A stretch of DNA of 36,600 bases from JAYRWN01 sp041917975 (GCA_041917975.1 JAYRWN010000425.1:1-36600), one strand, 5' to 3'. Positions 8,579-17,256 are shown, counted from the first letter of the stretch. Program-made: numbers and translations. The notes: generated from the sequence alone by a model not told the origin.

Positions 8579-8586
8579 CAAAGATA
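8579..8586 (-). promoter_or_regulatory. Putative -7 element for dsbD
   Basis: TATCTTTG on the minus strand matches TAnnTTTG exactly and lies 35 bases before the chosen dsbD ATG at 8543. It overlaps the first codon of the longer alternative frame (8579), which supports the shorter start. No good TTG -33 box was found. Confidence 0.5.
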
Positions 8587-8641
8587 GAGCCGAATTAGGG
8601 ACGAAGTAAGGGGCTTAAGATATGATTAACAGTGATGGGGC

Positions 8642-9361
8642 TCACACAAGAGCTACTGCTTTACGCTGCACCAGCGATTCGAATAATAAACGACCATCCA
8701 TATTACCCAGCTCTGCTTCGGCTGCGCGCTCCGGGTGAGGCATCATCCCAAACACATTCCCTCGCTTATTCATGATGCCGGCAATATTAAATGCTGACCC
8801 ATTGACATTGCTTTCCGGAGTTACCGCTCCTTCTGCATCACAATACGTAAAGATGATTTGCCGGTTTGCCTTGAGCTGATTTAATTCGGACTGAGGAGCG
8901 TAAAACCGGCCTTCAGCATGAGCAATGGGCATAGACAATATTTTGCCACCTGGAATAAACTGGGTAAAACGGGTATCTTGGTTTTCGGTACGCAAAAAGA
9001 TATTTCGAGAAATAAATTTTTGATTTTGGTTGCGCAATAAAACGCCAGGGAGTAAACCCGCCTCACACAAAATCTGAAAACCATTACAAATACCGATAAC
9101 CAGGCCACCGGCTGCTGCAAATTCTTTGACTGCATCCATGATGGGAGAAAAACGAGCAATGGCTCCAGCCCGTAAATAATCACCGTAAGAGAATCCTCCG
9201 GGCAATACCAAGGCATCCTGCGTGGTAAAACCGCGCAAAGTGTGATCCTTATGCCATATTTTCTCGGTATGTTGATGCATGACGTTTTGTAAAACATGCA
9301 CCATATCATCATCACAGTTGGATCCCGGAAAAACCACCACGCCAAATTTCATCTTGGTCAT
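8642..9361 (-). CDS. purQ: Phosphoribosylformylglycinamidine synthase subunit PurQ
   Basis: Glutamine amidotransferase subunit of FGAM synthase in purine synthesis; it releases ammonia for PurL. 239 residues, slightly longer than the usual 220-230. Class I GATase features: N-terminal GVVVFPGSNCDDD, the GGFSYGDYLRAGAIAR segment, the nucleophile Cys92 in GICNGFQ, and the His209/Glu211 pair in MMPHPER. The ATG at 9361 overlaps the stop of the upstream membrane-protein gene by one base (TAATG). An ATG at 9352 (MKFGVVV) is equally likely as the start. No purL or purS is nearby. It is probably co-transcribed with, and translationally coupled to, the gene upstream. Confidence 0.95.
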   Translation of the reverse strand: MTKMKFGVVVFPGSNCDDDMVHVLQNVMHQHTEKIWHKDHTLRGFTTQDALVLPGGFSYGDYLRAGAIARFSPIMDAVKEFAAAGGLVIGICNGFQILCEAGLLPGVLLRNQNQKFISRNIFLRTENQDTRFTQFIPGGKILSMPIAHAEGRFYAPQSELNQLKANRQIIFTYCDAEGAVTPESNVNGSAFNIAGIMNKRGNVFGMMPHPERAAEAELGNMDGRLLFESLVQRKAVALV

Positions 9362-10347
9362 TACAGTTGTGTAAAGGTTAAATAATGAATAAAAAATCCC
9401 AACACCAGCATCATGATGTGGAAAAATTCTGCCAGCATATTATTCTGGGTATTGATGATCAGCATACTTAGAAATATACTCAATGGAATAAAGATAGTGT
9501 ATAAATGATCCCATTCCAAAGGGTGGCAAATAATCAGGCTGGCACCACACAACAAAGCCATCCAGAATAAGACATCTATTTTATAAATAGCCTGCACATT
9601 TTTCTTTTTGATAAACTGACCATAATTAAATATGGAGAGAATGAGGACGATGGAAATGGTCAGCAAACGCACCACTTCCGAATAGGACAAATGGAAATCA
9701 GCCGCAGTGATAAAGTGCAAATATTGGCCAATGGTGCTCGGTAAAAACAATTCCGGTTGGCCTAACCAAATAAAATAATAGAGGACTAATAAGTAGGGTA
9801 TCAAAGAGCCTAATAGCAGTCGAAAGATTTCCACCACTTTTAAAAACTTGATGATCGAAATGCCGATGACGATTAATAATAAGAAAAAGATGAAGGGGTA
9901 ATAAAATAATGAAGCTAGACTGACAAAGAAGCCGGTATTGAAAGAATTACCTGAGAAGTCAGCCTTTTTATAAATTTCAAACAAACTGTCCAGGCTAACC
10001 AGCATGAAAGTTAAGCCCATCAAGGCTGGGGTAAATGATGATGTCTCTGGAAATATTGACGTGAGTAAAATATAAAACATCCCCGGGAACAAGGTCGTTT
10101 CCCTGGTAATGCGGTTTTCAATAACTATTTTATTTAAATAAACCGCCTGAACAAAACATAAAATGATGGCTAAAATAATGTGGGAAAAAATATCCGGTAC
10201 TTGCTTTAACACTAAAGTACTTAAATAACCTTTGGAGGTTGTTGAGACCTGGTCCGGATAAAAAAACAAAGGTAATTTGAGGAGAATTACATAGACTAGC
10301 AGAAGCAGACTGCGAATGAAATGATTCTTTCGGAATATACTTAACAC
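9361..10347 (-). CDS. Polytopic membrane protein, DUF6427-like
   Basis: 328 residues with roughly nine hydrophobic segments and short loops, so an integral inner-membrane protein. Its start (MLSIFRKNHFIRS followed by LLLLVYVILLKLP) and layout resemble the Bacteroidota DUF6427 family, whose function is unknown. That assignment is from memory and moderate in confidence. There are no visible catalytic motifs. Its stop overlaps the purQ start (TAATG), indicating one transcript. The gene is divergent from the polyprenyl synthase gene at 10550. Confidence 0.75.
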   Translation of the reverse strand: MLSIFRKNHFIRSLLLLVYVILLKLPLFFYPDQVSTTSKGYLSTLVLKQVPDIFSHIILAIILCFVQAVYLNKIVIENRITRETTLFPGMFYILLTSIFPETSSFTPALMGLTFMLVSLDSLFEIYKKADFSGNSFNTGFFVSLASLFYYPFIFFLLLIVIGISIIKFLKVVEIFRLLLGSLIPYLLVLYYFIWLGQPELFLPSTIGQYLHFITAADFHLSYSEVVRLLTISIVLILSIFNYGQFIKKKNVQAIYKIDVLFWMALLCGASLIICHPLEWDHLYTIFIPLSIFLSMLIINTQNNMLAEFFHIMMLVLGFFIHYLTFTQL

Positions 10348-10367
10348 GTTCTACAATAAGGTCTGAG

Positions 10368-10401
10368 CAAAGGTATTTTAAATTTTTACATTCCTGAACA
10401 A
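10368..10401 (-). promoter_or_regulatory. Putative promoter of the DUF6427-like/purQ operon
   Basis: On the minus strand, TTG (10401-10399), a 23-base spacer and TACCTTTG (10375-10368) match the Bacteroidota consensus, with a spacer at the long end of the range. Predicted RNA start is about 15 bases before the ATG at 10347. The rest of the 10348-10549 gap shows no clear signal for the plus-strand gene. Confidence 0.55.
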
Positions 10402-10549
10402 GGGGAAATGAATATATAACCTGTTAGCCCCAAAGATTATTTCACACCGGGTTAAAATTTGATTGCGCAGGGGGCACTAATTGCTATAAGGCCAGCCAGT
10501 AATGGTAAAAACTATTTAACTTCCCCACCGTTTTACCTTTTTGATCAGT

Positions 10550-11518
10550 ATGATTCCTGCAGTTACCCAGGTTATACAGCATGAGCTGGAATTATTCCAG
10601 GATCATTTTAAAAAATCCATGCAGAGTCGCATCGCCTTGCTGGACCGCATTGCCTATTACATTATTCGTACCAAAGGCAAACAAATACGGCCGGTATTTG
10701 TCCTCTTAACTGCCAAAATGTGTGGGCAGGTGAAGCCATCCAGCTATACTGCAGCTGCATTGATTGAACTCGTACACACGGCGTCATTAGTACATGATGA
10801 TGTCGTAGACGATGCCCGCACTCGCCGGGGCTTTTTTTCTATCAACGCTTTATGGAAACATAAAGCGGCTGTGCTGGTGGGGGATTATTTATTGTCCAAA
10901 GGCTTACTCCTGGCATTGGAAAATAAAGAATATGAAGTGCTTCACCGTTTTTCCCGGGCCGTCAAGCAAATCAGTGAAGGCGAGTTATTGCAGATGGAGA
11001 AATCACGTAACCTAAATTTGTCTGAGGAAATTTATTACGATATTATTCGACAGAAAACCGCCTCCTTGATCGCTTCAGCTTGTGCTTGTGGAGCGTTGTC
11101 AGTAGGTTCTTCGCCTCAATTGGTCGATCAGGCCGAAAAACTCGGTGAATTAATCGGGATGGCTTTTCAAATGAAGGATGATTTGTTTGATTATGAAGAC
11201 CAATCCATAGGCAAGCCCACCGGTATAGACATCAAAGAAAAAAAACTCACTTTACCGCTTATCTATGCCATAAACAAAGCTGAACCTGAAGAACGCCGTT
11301 CTATCATTGGCATGATCAAAAACGAAAGCCACAAAAAGGAAAAACGCCAGGAAGTTATTCAGTTTGTTCGCCGGATGGGCGGCCTGGACTATGGCAAAAT
11401 AAAAATGATGGCTTATCACGACCAGGCGTTGGATATCCTGCGTAACCATTTTTCAGCAAGTCAAGAACGGGATGCTTTTGAAGAATTGATTGCCTTTGTC
11501 ATTGAGCGCAAAAAATGA
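10550..11518 (+). CDS. Polyprenyl diphosphate synthase (long-chain, trans)
   Basis: All-trans prenyl transferase that extends FPP/GGPP with IPP to a long polyprenyl diphosphate, probably the menaquinone side chain. From the ATG at 10550 it has 322 residues; a TTG at 10541 would add three. The first Asp-rich motif DDVVDD is at 83-88 and the second, DDLFD, at 210-214. GKQIRP near residue 43-48 binds IPP. The residues four and five before the first Asp motif are Ser and Ala, both small, which fits long-chain products rather than FPP or GGPP. Exact chain length cannot be told, so no gene symbol is given. It converges on murA with an 11-base gap. Confidence 0.93.
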   Translation: MIPAVTQVIQHELELFQDHFKKSMQSRIALLDRIAYYIIRTKGKQIRPVFVLLTAKMCGQVKPSSYTAAALIELVHTASLVHDDVVDDARTRRGFFSINALWKHKAAVLVGDYLLSKGLLLALENKEYEVLHRFSRAVKQISEGELLQMEKSRNLNLSEEIYYDIIRQKTASLIASACACGALSVGSSPQLVDQAEKLGELIGMAFQMKDDLFDYEDQSIGKPTGIDIKEKKLTLPLIYAINKAEPEERRSIIGMIKNESHKKEKRQEVIQFVRRMGGLDYGKIKMMAYHDQALDILRNHFSASQERDAFEELIAFVIERKK

Positions 11519-11529
11519 CAGCGCTTCAC

Positions 11530-12861
11530 TTATTTTTTTTCAACATTAACCCGGGATATCTGAGCGCCCAAAGCTCGTAAGCGTCCATCAATATTCTGGT
11601 AGCCACGGTCTATTTGGTGGATGCTGTGGATAATGCTCCTTCCCTCTGCTGAAAGCGCAGCAATAAGTAAAGCTACCCCGGCTCGTATATCCGGAGAAGT
11701 CATCTCAATACCACGTAAGGAAAATTGACGATTCATGCCAATGATGGTAGCCCGATGAGGATCACATAAAATGATCTGGGCACCCATATCAATAAGTTTA
11801 TCCACAAAAAATAATCTGCTCTCAAACATTTTCTGATGTAATAACAAACTGCCTTTTGCTTGGGTAGCCAACACCAGAATAATGCTCATCAGGTCGGGGG
11901 TAAAGCCAGGCCATGGTGCATCGTAGATAGTCAGAATGGACCCATCAATAAAATTTTGAATCACCAACTCATCTTGAGGAGGAATAAACAAATCATCTTC
12001 ACCGCGACGTTCAATAATTACACCGAGTTTTTCGAATACAGAAGGTATAATGCCCAAATGTTTATACCCCACATTTTGAATAGTAAGGGGTGATTGTGTC
12101 ATAGCTGCCAGGCCGATAAAACTCCCCACCTCGATCATATCAGGTAGGATACGATGAGAGGTGCCCTGCAATTTTTCCACTCCGGTAATGGTCAGAAGAT
12201 TAGAGCCAGTGCCTTCTATTTTGGCACCCATACGCTGAAGCATCAGGCACAATTGCTGTACATAGGGTTCGCATGCCGCATTATAAATGGTGGTAGTGCC
12301 GTGGGCGAAGACCGCTGCCATAATCATATTGGCCGTACCGGTTACGGATATTTCATCCATCAGCACGTAACACCCTTTTAAGCGCTCACTTTCCAGATAA
12401 AAGTTGTCATTTTTTTCATCATATTCAAATGCGGCACCTAATTGTATCAAACCATGAAAATGGGTGTCTAACCGTCGCCTACCGATTTTATCTCCACCAG
12501 GTTTGGGTAAAAATGCTTTGCCGAAGCGAGTGAGCATAGGACCGATCAGCAACACTGATCCGCGGATTTTTTGTGCCGTTTTCTGAAAATCCTGAGAGGC
12601 AAAATACTGCATATCTACTGCATTAGCCTGGAAGCTATAGGTCGAAGTGTTGAGTCTTTTCACTTTTACACCTAGCCCTTGCAGCAGTTCGATAAGCCGG
12701 CGGACATCCAGGATATCGGGTAAATTTTCAATAATCACTTCCTCGCTGGTCAGCAGTACCGCACAGACTATTTGCAGGGCTTCATTTTTTGCACCCTGCA
12801 CCTCAATGGATCCTGCCAAAGGGTGACCTCCTTCTACGATAAAAGCGTCCGCAACACTCAC
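11530..12861 (-). CDS. murA: UDP-N-acetylglucosamine 1-carboxyvinyltransferase MurA
   Basis: First committed step of peptidoglycan synthesis: enolpyruvyl transfer from PEP to UDP-GlcNAc in the cytoplasm. 443 residues. The N-terminal QGAKNEAL (22-29) carries the conserved Lys25-Asn26. The catalytic loop reads PGGDKIGRRRLDTH with Asp124 where E. coli has Cys115, the target of fosfomycin. APWPGFTPDL and SPDIRAG are also typical. The Asp variant is, to my knowledge, usual in Bacteroidota MurA and is known from other phyla to give fosfomycin insensitivity without loss of activity. The gene follows DUF4290, as in many Bacteroidota, but is separated from it by a terminator and a probable promoter of its own. 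Confidence 0.97.
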   Translation of the reverse strand: MSVADAFIVEGGHPLAGSIEVQGAKNEALQIVCAVLLTSEEVIIENLPDILDVRRLIELLQGLGVKVKRLNTSTYSFQANAVDMQYFASQDFQKTAQKIRGSVLLIGPMLTRFGKAFLPKPGGDKIGRRRLDTHFHGLIQLGAAFEYDEKNDNFYLESERLKGCYVLMDEISVTGTANMIMAAVFAHGTTTIYNAACEPYVQQLCLMLQRMGAKIEGTGSNLLTITGVEKLQGTSHRILPDMIEVGSFIGLAAMTQSPLTIQNVGYKHLGIIPSVFEKLGVIIERRGEDDLFIPPQDELVIQNFIDGSILTIYDAPWPGFTPDLMSIILVLATQAKGSLLLHQKMFESRLFFVDKLIDMGAQIILCDPHRATIIGMNRQFSLRGIEMTSPDIRAGVALLIAALSAEGRSIIHSIHQIDRGYQNIDGRLRALGAQISRVNVEKK

Positions 12862-12879
12862 TCCGCAATGAATTTAAGT

Positions 12880-12912
12880 TAAAAAAAAGAGTGTTGACTA
12901 AGTCAACACTCT
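12880..12912 (-). terminator. Rho-independent terminator after DUF4290
   Basis: Perfect 12-bp inverted repeat (12888-12899 with 12901-12912). Read on the minus strand it is followed by a run of seven to eight T (12888-12881). In practice the hairpin would have about nine paired bases and a 7-base loop. It lies between the DUF4290 stop and the murA start. Confidence 0.88.
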
Positions 12913-12913
12913 G

Positions 12914-12943
12914 CAAATATATTATTATATTTTTTAATATAAA
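12914..12943 (-). promoter_or_regulatory. Putative murA promoter abutting the terminator
   Basis: On the minus strand, CTTT near 12944-12941, a 19-base spacer and TATATTTG (12921-12914) fit the Bacteroidota layout except for TTT in place of TTG at -33. The predicted RNA start, near 12907, falls inside the first arm of the terminator hairpin, so transcripts from here would carry only part of that arm. Confidence 0.5.
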
Positions 12944-12960
12944 GTCCCTCTTTAAGTGAG

Positions 12961-13602
12961 CTAGTTAAACCGCCGTCTGAAACGGTTTTTGTTCTTTTTG
13001 TTTTGAAAGCCGGATTTCCCTTGTTTTTGTTGGTTTATTGATTTTTTTGGTATGGCCTTACTCAGAAAATCCAGAGACACTTCATCGTCGAGTTGGATTT
13101 TTCCTTTAGATATGGAATACAGATCATTTTTTATGTTTTCATCGCTGACATAGTGTTCTTTGTTCCAGTTTTTATAGGCCAGTTTCATGTAACTGCCGAT
13201 GGTAAAGACTAACGTGTCCCGTTTATTGTCTTCAGGCATCTCCAAGGCTTTTTTGATCAATGACATAACATGATTGCCGTAGTGACGAAATTTCGGATCC
13301 TTTTGGGGGTAGGGTATTTTATGTACCGGTTGGTTTTCATCTCCCGGATTCGGACGGCCATAAGGGGACACGACATCCAGGTCATGCTGGGCGATAATAA
13401 ACATGTGGTGCCAAAGTTTTTCTTGCACCTCAGCATTATTTTTATCTTGGTAGGTGACGAAGTTCATCAAGTCTATAGCTTTTTCAGCTAAGGCCTGACG
13501 TTCACGCGGATCTTGGCAACTCCGGGCATGCTGAATAATCACCTGCACATGACGACCGTATTCGGGAAATCTGATTCTTTCACGGGTGGAATTATAGTTC
13601 AT
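12961..13602 (-). CDS. DUF4290 family protein
   Basis: 213 residues, soluble, no signal peptide. The N-terminal RIRFPEYGRHVQ, the LWHHMFIIAQHDLDVVSPYG segment and the overall length match DUF4290, a Bacteroidota family of unknown function typically encoded next to murA. Residues about 185-213 form a Lys/Arg/Asn/Gln-rich basic tail ending RFRRRFN, which suggests contact with nucleic acid or an acidic surface. That suggestion is inference from composition. The gene starts 4 bases after the DUF4270 stop and is the last gene of the operon before a strong terminator. Confidence 0.88.
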   Translation of the reverse strand: MNYNSTRERIRFPEYGRHVQVIIQHARSCQDPRERQALAEKAIDLMNFVTYQDKNNAEVQEKLWHHMFIIAQHDLDVVSPYGRPNPGDENQPVHKIPYPQKDPKFRHYGNHVMSLIKKALEMPEDNKRDTLVFTIGSYMKLAYKNWNKEHYVSDENIKNDLYSISKGKIQLDDEVSLDFLSKAIPKKSINQQKQGKSGFQNKKNKNRFRRRFN

Positions 13603-13606
13603 AAGA

Positions 13607-14938
13607 CTATAGTTTTGTATATGTAACGTAAAGTTTCATGGGGTATTGGCTGTGACCAGGACCAAAGATAATGGAACGCCCGGGAAATTCTCCGCGTAAG
13701 TAGGAGGTTATATAAATTTCTGTTGGTGCAGAGCCACGCAAGATATCCTGAATGTGTGAGGATAAATTGATCCGGTATTTTTTCATTCCATTGACGTCTT
13801 TTATCACCACCCCTCCACTGCTTTTATCCAAAATTTTTACATTGGATGCGTTGCGGTAGACATCTTGGACCAAGATGAGCCCACCGTTGGATTCATGAAA
13901 TGTCACCAGCTGTTTTATCGGAGGGTAAAACTTGAAGGGATCATCATTAGCTTCTAAGACGAAAAATTCCAGGTTGGCTCTATTGATGGCCACGTTACGC
14001 AGATTTTTGATGGTAGGAAAATTAACTTTGCTGGCTAGGCCTCCTAATGATTGAAAGAAAAGCAGGCTATCATTGTCTGCATGATTTTGCAGGTAATCCT
14101 CCACCGGTGAACCGGTACGATCATGTGCTATGTGCGTAAATCGTTTATTAAATGAAGCGCTGAAAATAAAATCATAATAACGCTTAGTGGTATCTTGGGT
14201 GTAATACAAGCGTACGACAGTGGAGTCATTATCCATATCAAATCCCAATAAGGCATTACTTTCGCTTTGAAAAGGAGTGCTGAATTTAAAGCCCCGCACA
14301 AACTCTTTAATTTCTTTGCTGGTCAAACTCCCTGATGTATCCAGGGCAATTATTTCTTTAGCCAAATCCAGCGACAAAGTAATGCGCAGATGGGGTGGAT
14401 AGGTTATGGTATCGTTTCCCGGTTCAATGACGGTGATGCGTTGGTAGGGATTAGCCTTTATGTTATATGCACCACCTAACAGTTCGCCGGTTGCAAAAGA
14501 ATTATTTGAATAACTCCGCGATGTTTCTTTAATATCCTCTTCCAATCTTAGGACATCCATGGATATGGGACTACTGGTGTCTCCATAAAAGCCAAGGGTA
14601 TCGTAGACCAGCATGAGAATCAGAGAGTCGGCCGTACCTTTTAAGTCCGGGTCGACAAAGCTATTGGAAAATTCGGTGTAAAGATCTACTTCGGTACTGC
14701 CAAAGTAAGGATCCCTAATGCGGCCGGTTAGCAGTGTGCTCAATAAGGTTCGGGTGGTGGGATCCCAGGTAAGCACGGAATCTTCAAATTGAGAAAAACC
14801 GGTGATAGTAAAGGTGTCGACGGCGCCTAATTCCAGTTCATCATCGTCCAAAAAATCAACTCCTATAGTCGAAGGATCCGAGCAACTAAAGAGTAACATC
14901 AAGCCACTAAGGCCAACCCATAAAATGTATTTCATCAT
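13607..14938 (-). CDS. DUF4270 family lipoprotein
   Basis: 443 residues. A signal peptide with lipobox LLFSC (lipidated Cys19) is followed by SDPSTIGVDFLDDDEL, the typical start of DUF4270, a Bacteroidota family of unknown function. The mature protein is rich in beta-strand patterns and Asp, as expected for an exported, probably outer-membrane-anchored lipoprotein. It lies 18 bases downstream of the GT5-like gene and 4 bases upstream of DUF4290, so the three are one transcription unit. The same order of GT5-like gene and DUF4270 is familiar from other Bacteroidota. An ATG one codon later is an alternative start. Confidence 0.88.
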   Translation of the reverse strand: MMKYILWVGLSGLMLLFSCSDPSTIGVDFLDDDELELGAVDTFTITGFSQFEDSVLTWDPTTRTLLSTLLTGRIRDPYFGSTEVDLYTEFSNSFVDPDLKGTADSLILMLVYDTLGFYGDTSSPISMDVLRLEEDIKETSRSYSNNSFATGELLGGAYNIKANPYQRITVIEPGNDTITYPPHLRITLSLDLAKEIIALDTSGSLTSKEIKEFVRGFKFSTPFQSESNALLGFDMDNDSTVVRLYYTQDTTKRYYDFIFSASFNKRFTHIAHDRTGSPVEDYLQNHADNDSLLFFQSLGGLASKVNFPTIKNLRNVAINRANLEFFVLEANDDPFKFYPPIKQLVTFHESNGGLILVQDVYRNASNVKILDKSSGGVVIKDVNGMKKYRINLSSHIQDILRGSAPTEIYITSYLRGEFPGRSIIFGPGHSQYPMKLYVTYTKL

Positions 14939-14956
14939 TTGATTTGCGCGTAAAAC

Positions 14957-15763
14957 TTAAGCACTTAATTCATCATAAAACGCCTGATAAGCGGGAAGCA
15001 AACTTTGCACATCCTGAAAGTCCAGAATAGGCTTTTGTACATCCTCCAGCATAGTACTAACTGCTTTATCCAAGTTTTCGCTGCCTAGGATGATAGCATC
15101 TGCATAGGTTATGGCTCCTTTGTCCAGATTTATGCCGTGACCATTGCCAAAAGCATTGAGTTGGTCGGCTTGTAAATTATTGATGGCAGCTTTGGTATAA
15201 AAATTACGATCCAGATTGGGCGGGATATTTTGTTTGTAAATTGAATAAATAATTTTTGCTTGTTTAAACAAGGGCTCATTTTTGTAGGCGGTTTTCAGAT
15301 AAAATGGTATGAGGCTGGTCATCCAACCCAAGCAATGTATGATATCAGGCGGCCAGCCAAATTTTTTTACCGTTTCAATCACTCCTTTACAGAAAAAAAC
15401 CATACGGTCCGTATTGTCATCATAAGCCTGGCCGGCTTCGTCTTCAAAGAGGTACTTGCGTTTAAAAAACTCCTCGTTGTCCAGAAAATAAACTTGCAGG
15501 CGTGCACCGGGTAAAGAGGCTACTTTGATGATTAACGGATAGTCATCGTCATCCACGATGATATTCATTCCGGATAATCTCACAACTTCATGCAAACGAT
15601 GCCGGCGTTCGTTGATCACCCCAAACCGCGGCATTAATATTCTTATTTCCATCCCATGCTCGTGTGCATAGATAGGCAATTGGCGTACTATATCTGCGAT
15701 TTCTGTAATGGCATTGTAAGGCTCCATTTCCTGTGTTACAAACAGGATTTTTTTCTTACTCAT
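14957..15763 (-). CDS. Truncated glycogen/starch-synthase-like protein (GT5 N-terminal half)
   Basis: 268 residues that match only the N-terminal Rossmann half of GT5 glycogen synthases: ILFVTQEMEPYNA, IRILMPRFGVINERRH and PDIIHCLGWMTSLIPFYLK. The C-terminal half with the ADP-glucose site is missing. The KxGGL motif that follows the first strand in true synthases is replaced by NAITEI, so catalysis of glucan extension is unlikely. Short proteins of this kind are, to my knowledge, widespread in Bacteroidota and usually mis-named glycogen synthase. First gene of an operon with DUF4270 and DUF4290, driven from a TAnnTTTG element at 15812. Real function unknown; a sugar-nucleotide sensor or structural role is speculation. 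Confidence 0.85.
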   Translation of the reverse strand: MSKKKILFVTQEMEPYNAITEIADIVRQLPIYAHEHGMEIRILMPRFGVINERRHRLHEVVRLSGMNIIVDDDDYPLIIKVASLPGARLQVYFLDNEEFFKRKYLFEDEAGQAYDDNTDRMVFFCKGVIETVKKFGWPPDIIHCLGWMTSLIPFYLKTAYKNEPLFKQAKIIYSIYKQNIPPNLDRNFYTKAAINNLQADQLNAFGNGHGINLDKGAITYADAIILGSENLDKAVSTMLEDVQKPILDFQDVQSLLPAYQAFYDELSA

Positions 15764-15811
15764 CCTTAAAAAATTATAATAATGGTCTGAAATTCAAGGA
15801 ACAAAGGATTG

Positions 15812-15819
15812 CAAAGATA
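15812..15819 (-). promoter_or_regulatory. Putative -7 element of the GT5-like/DUF4270/DUF4290 operon
   Basis: TATCTTTG on the minus strand, an exact TAnnTTTG match, about 48 bases before the start codon at 15763. No TTG at the ideal spacing; the upstream stretch is A/T-rich. Confidence 0.5.
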
Positions 15820-15878
15820 ATAAAAAAATTCTTTTTATGATTACCTATTTTGTTAAGGGTTGTTTAAACATTTTACCG

Positions 15879-17144
15879 TTATTTAACTAAAGCAAACATG
15901 AGTTGGGCACAAATGATAGCCCCGTAAGTTCCTAAAGCATAGCCCAAAACTGCCAGCAATACGCCTACCGGAGCTAAAGCTGGATTAAATGCTGAGGCCA
16001 CCACCGGAGCTGAAGCAGCACCACCTATATTAGCTTGGCTGCCAACGGCCAGGAAAAATAACGGCGCTCGGATCAATCTGGCTACTAATAACAATAATCC
16101 GGCATGCACGAGAATCCAGATGAAGCCCACTACAAACAAACCTAAATTTTGAGATACTTCCTTGAGATTCATTTTCATGCCTATGGAAGCCACTAAGAGG
16201 TAAATAAATACGGTGCCCCATTTGGAAGCTCCGACACCTTCCAACTGACGGGCTTTAGTGAAGGATAACCATAAACCGAGCGTAGTGGTGATCAACACAA
16301 CCCAGAAAAACTTAGAAATGATGGCATGTAATTTCCAAACTTTGAGCACCTCTGCGTGCTGGTCCAAGGCCGGCACAATCAAGTCCGCACACCAATGCCC
16401 CAAGGCTACGCTTCCGAAGGCAATAGCTATCAAATAAAATAGTTCTGTGGTGGAGGGTATTTTATTCACTTCCGTTTGAAAAGAGGATACTTTGGTGATA
16501 AGTTCATCGATGGCAGACGTATCGGCTTTAAGCCAGCGGTCAAAAGCTGTTCTGATGGTAGCGCTATACAAGAGAAATCCCATCCAAAGATTGGCAACCA
16601 CAATGTCAACCACTACCATCGTACCAAACAAATTATCATTAACCTGGTAGATTTCTTTCATGGCCGTTTGGTTTGCTCCCCCGCCGATCCAACTACCTGC
16701 CACGGTAGAGAATCCACGCCATAGTTCATCCGCTGGCGCCGAGATTAATCCAGGAAAAAACCGCGTGACCATTAAAAGAGCTACTGGTCCACCGATAATA
16801 ACGCCGACCGTACCGGTCAAAAACATAATCAGGGCTTTGGGGCCGAGTTTTAAAATGGACTTAAAATCTACGCTAAGACATAATAACACCAGGCAGGCCG
16901 GTAGAAGATAGTTAGCAGTAATATTGTAAATTTTAGATACATCGCCAGAGATCAGATTCAGCGGATAATTCAGTAATGCAGGAATAAAATAGCATAAAAA
17001 CAAAGGAGGCACAAAGCGATAAAAACCTTTCCAATATTTATTGGTCAGGGAGGACGTATAAAACACTCCAGCCAATACGATGGCTAAAATGCCGAAAACA
17101 ATAGCATCATTCGTAAAAAAAGATTGCGAGGCTTCAGATTCCAT
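15879..17144 (-). CDS. DUF819 family membrane protein
   Basis: 421 residues with about eleven hydrophobic segments. The central AGSWIGGGANQTAMKEIY and the C-terminal GSQANIGGAASAPVVASAF are the matching glycine-rich re-entrant-like repeats expected of DUF819, a transporter-like family with no firm substrate. The paired GGGAN/NIGGA motifs suggest an inverted-repeat transporter fold; this is inference. The gene is separated by 112 bases from pyrH and has no recognisable TAnnTTTG element in that gap. The 115-base gap at its other end (15764-15878) holds the promoter of the GT5-like operon. Confidence 0.88.
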   Translation of the reverse strand: MESEASQSFFTNDAIVFGILAIVLAGVFYTSSLTNKYWKGFYRFVPPLFLCYFIPALLNYPLNLISGDVSKIYNITANYLLPACLVLLCLSVDFKSILKLGPKALIMFLTGTVGVIIGGPVALLMVTRFFPGLISAPADELWRGFSTVAGSWIGGGANQTAMKEIYQVNDNLFGTMVVVDIVVANLWMGFLLYSATIRTAFDRWLKADTSAIDELITKVSSFQTEVNKIPSTTELFYLIAIAFGSVALGHWCADLIVPALDQHAEVLKVWKLHAIISKFFWVVLITTTLGLWLSFTKARQLEGVGASKWGTVFIYLLVASIGMKMNLKEVSQNLGLFVVGFIWILVHAGLLLLVARLIRAPLFFLAVGSQANIGGAASAPVVASAFNPALAPVGVLLAVLGYALGTYGAIICAQLMFALVK

Positions 17145-17256
17145 TTTCCAAAAAGGTCTTTAAAGTCGATATTTAATACCAGGGATCACTAGATCCTAGG
17201 TAGAGATTAAATATCTCAAGATAGGCATCAGCAGTCAAAATGTGATTCGGATGAAA

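Noticed and set aside
8881..9345. Second minus-strand frame of 154 codons inside purQ
   Set aside because: Overlaps purQ, whose catalytic motifs are all in the other frame.
17145..17256. Short palindromic stretches (GAGAT/ATCTC and a GATC-rich patch) upstream of the DUF819 gene
   Set aside because: Arms of five bases or imperfect pairing, with no T-tract; not distinguishable from chance.
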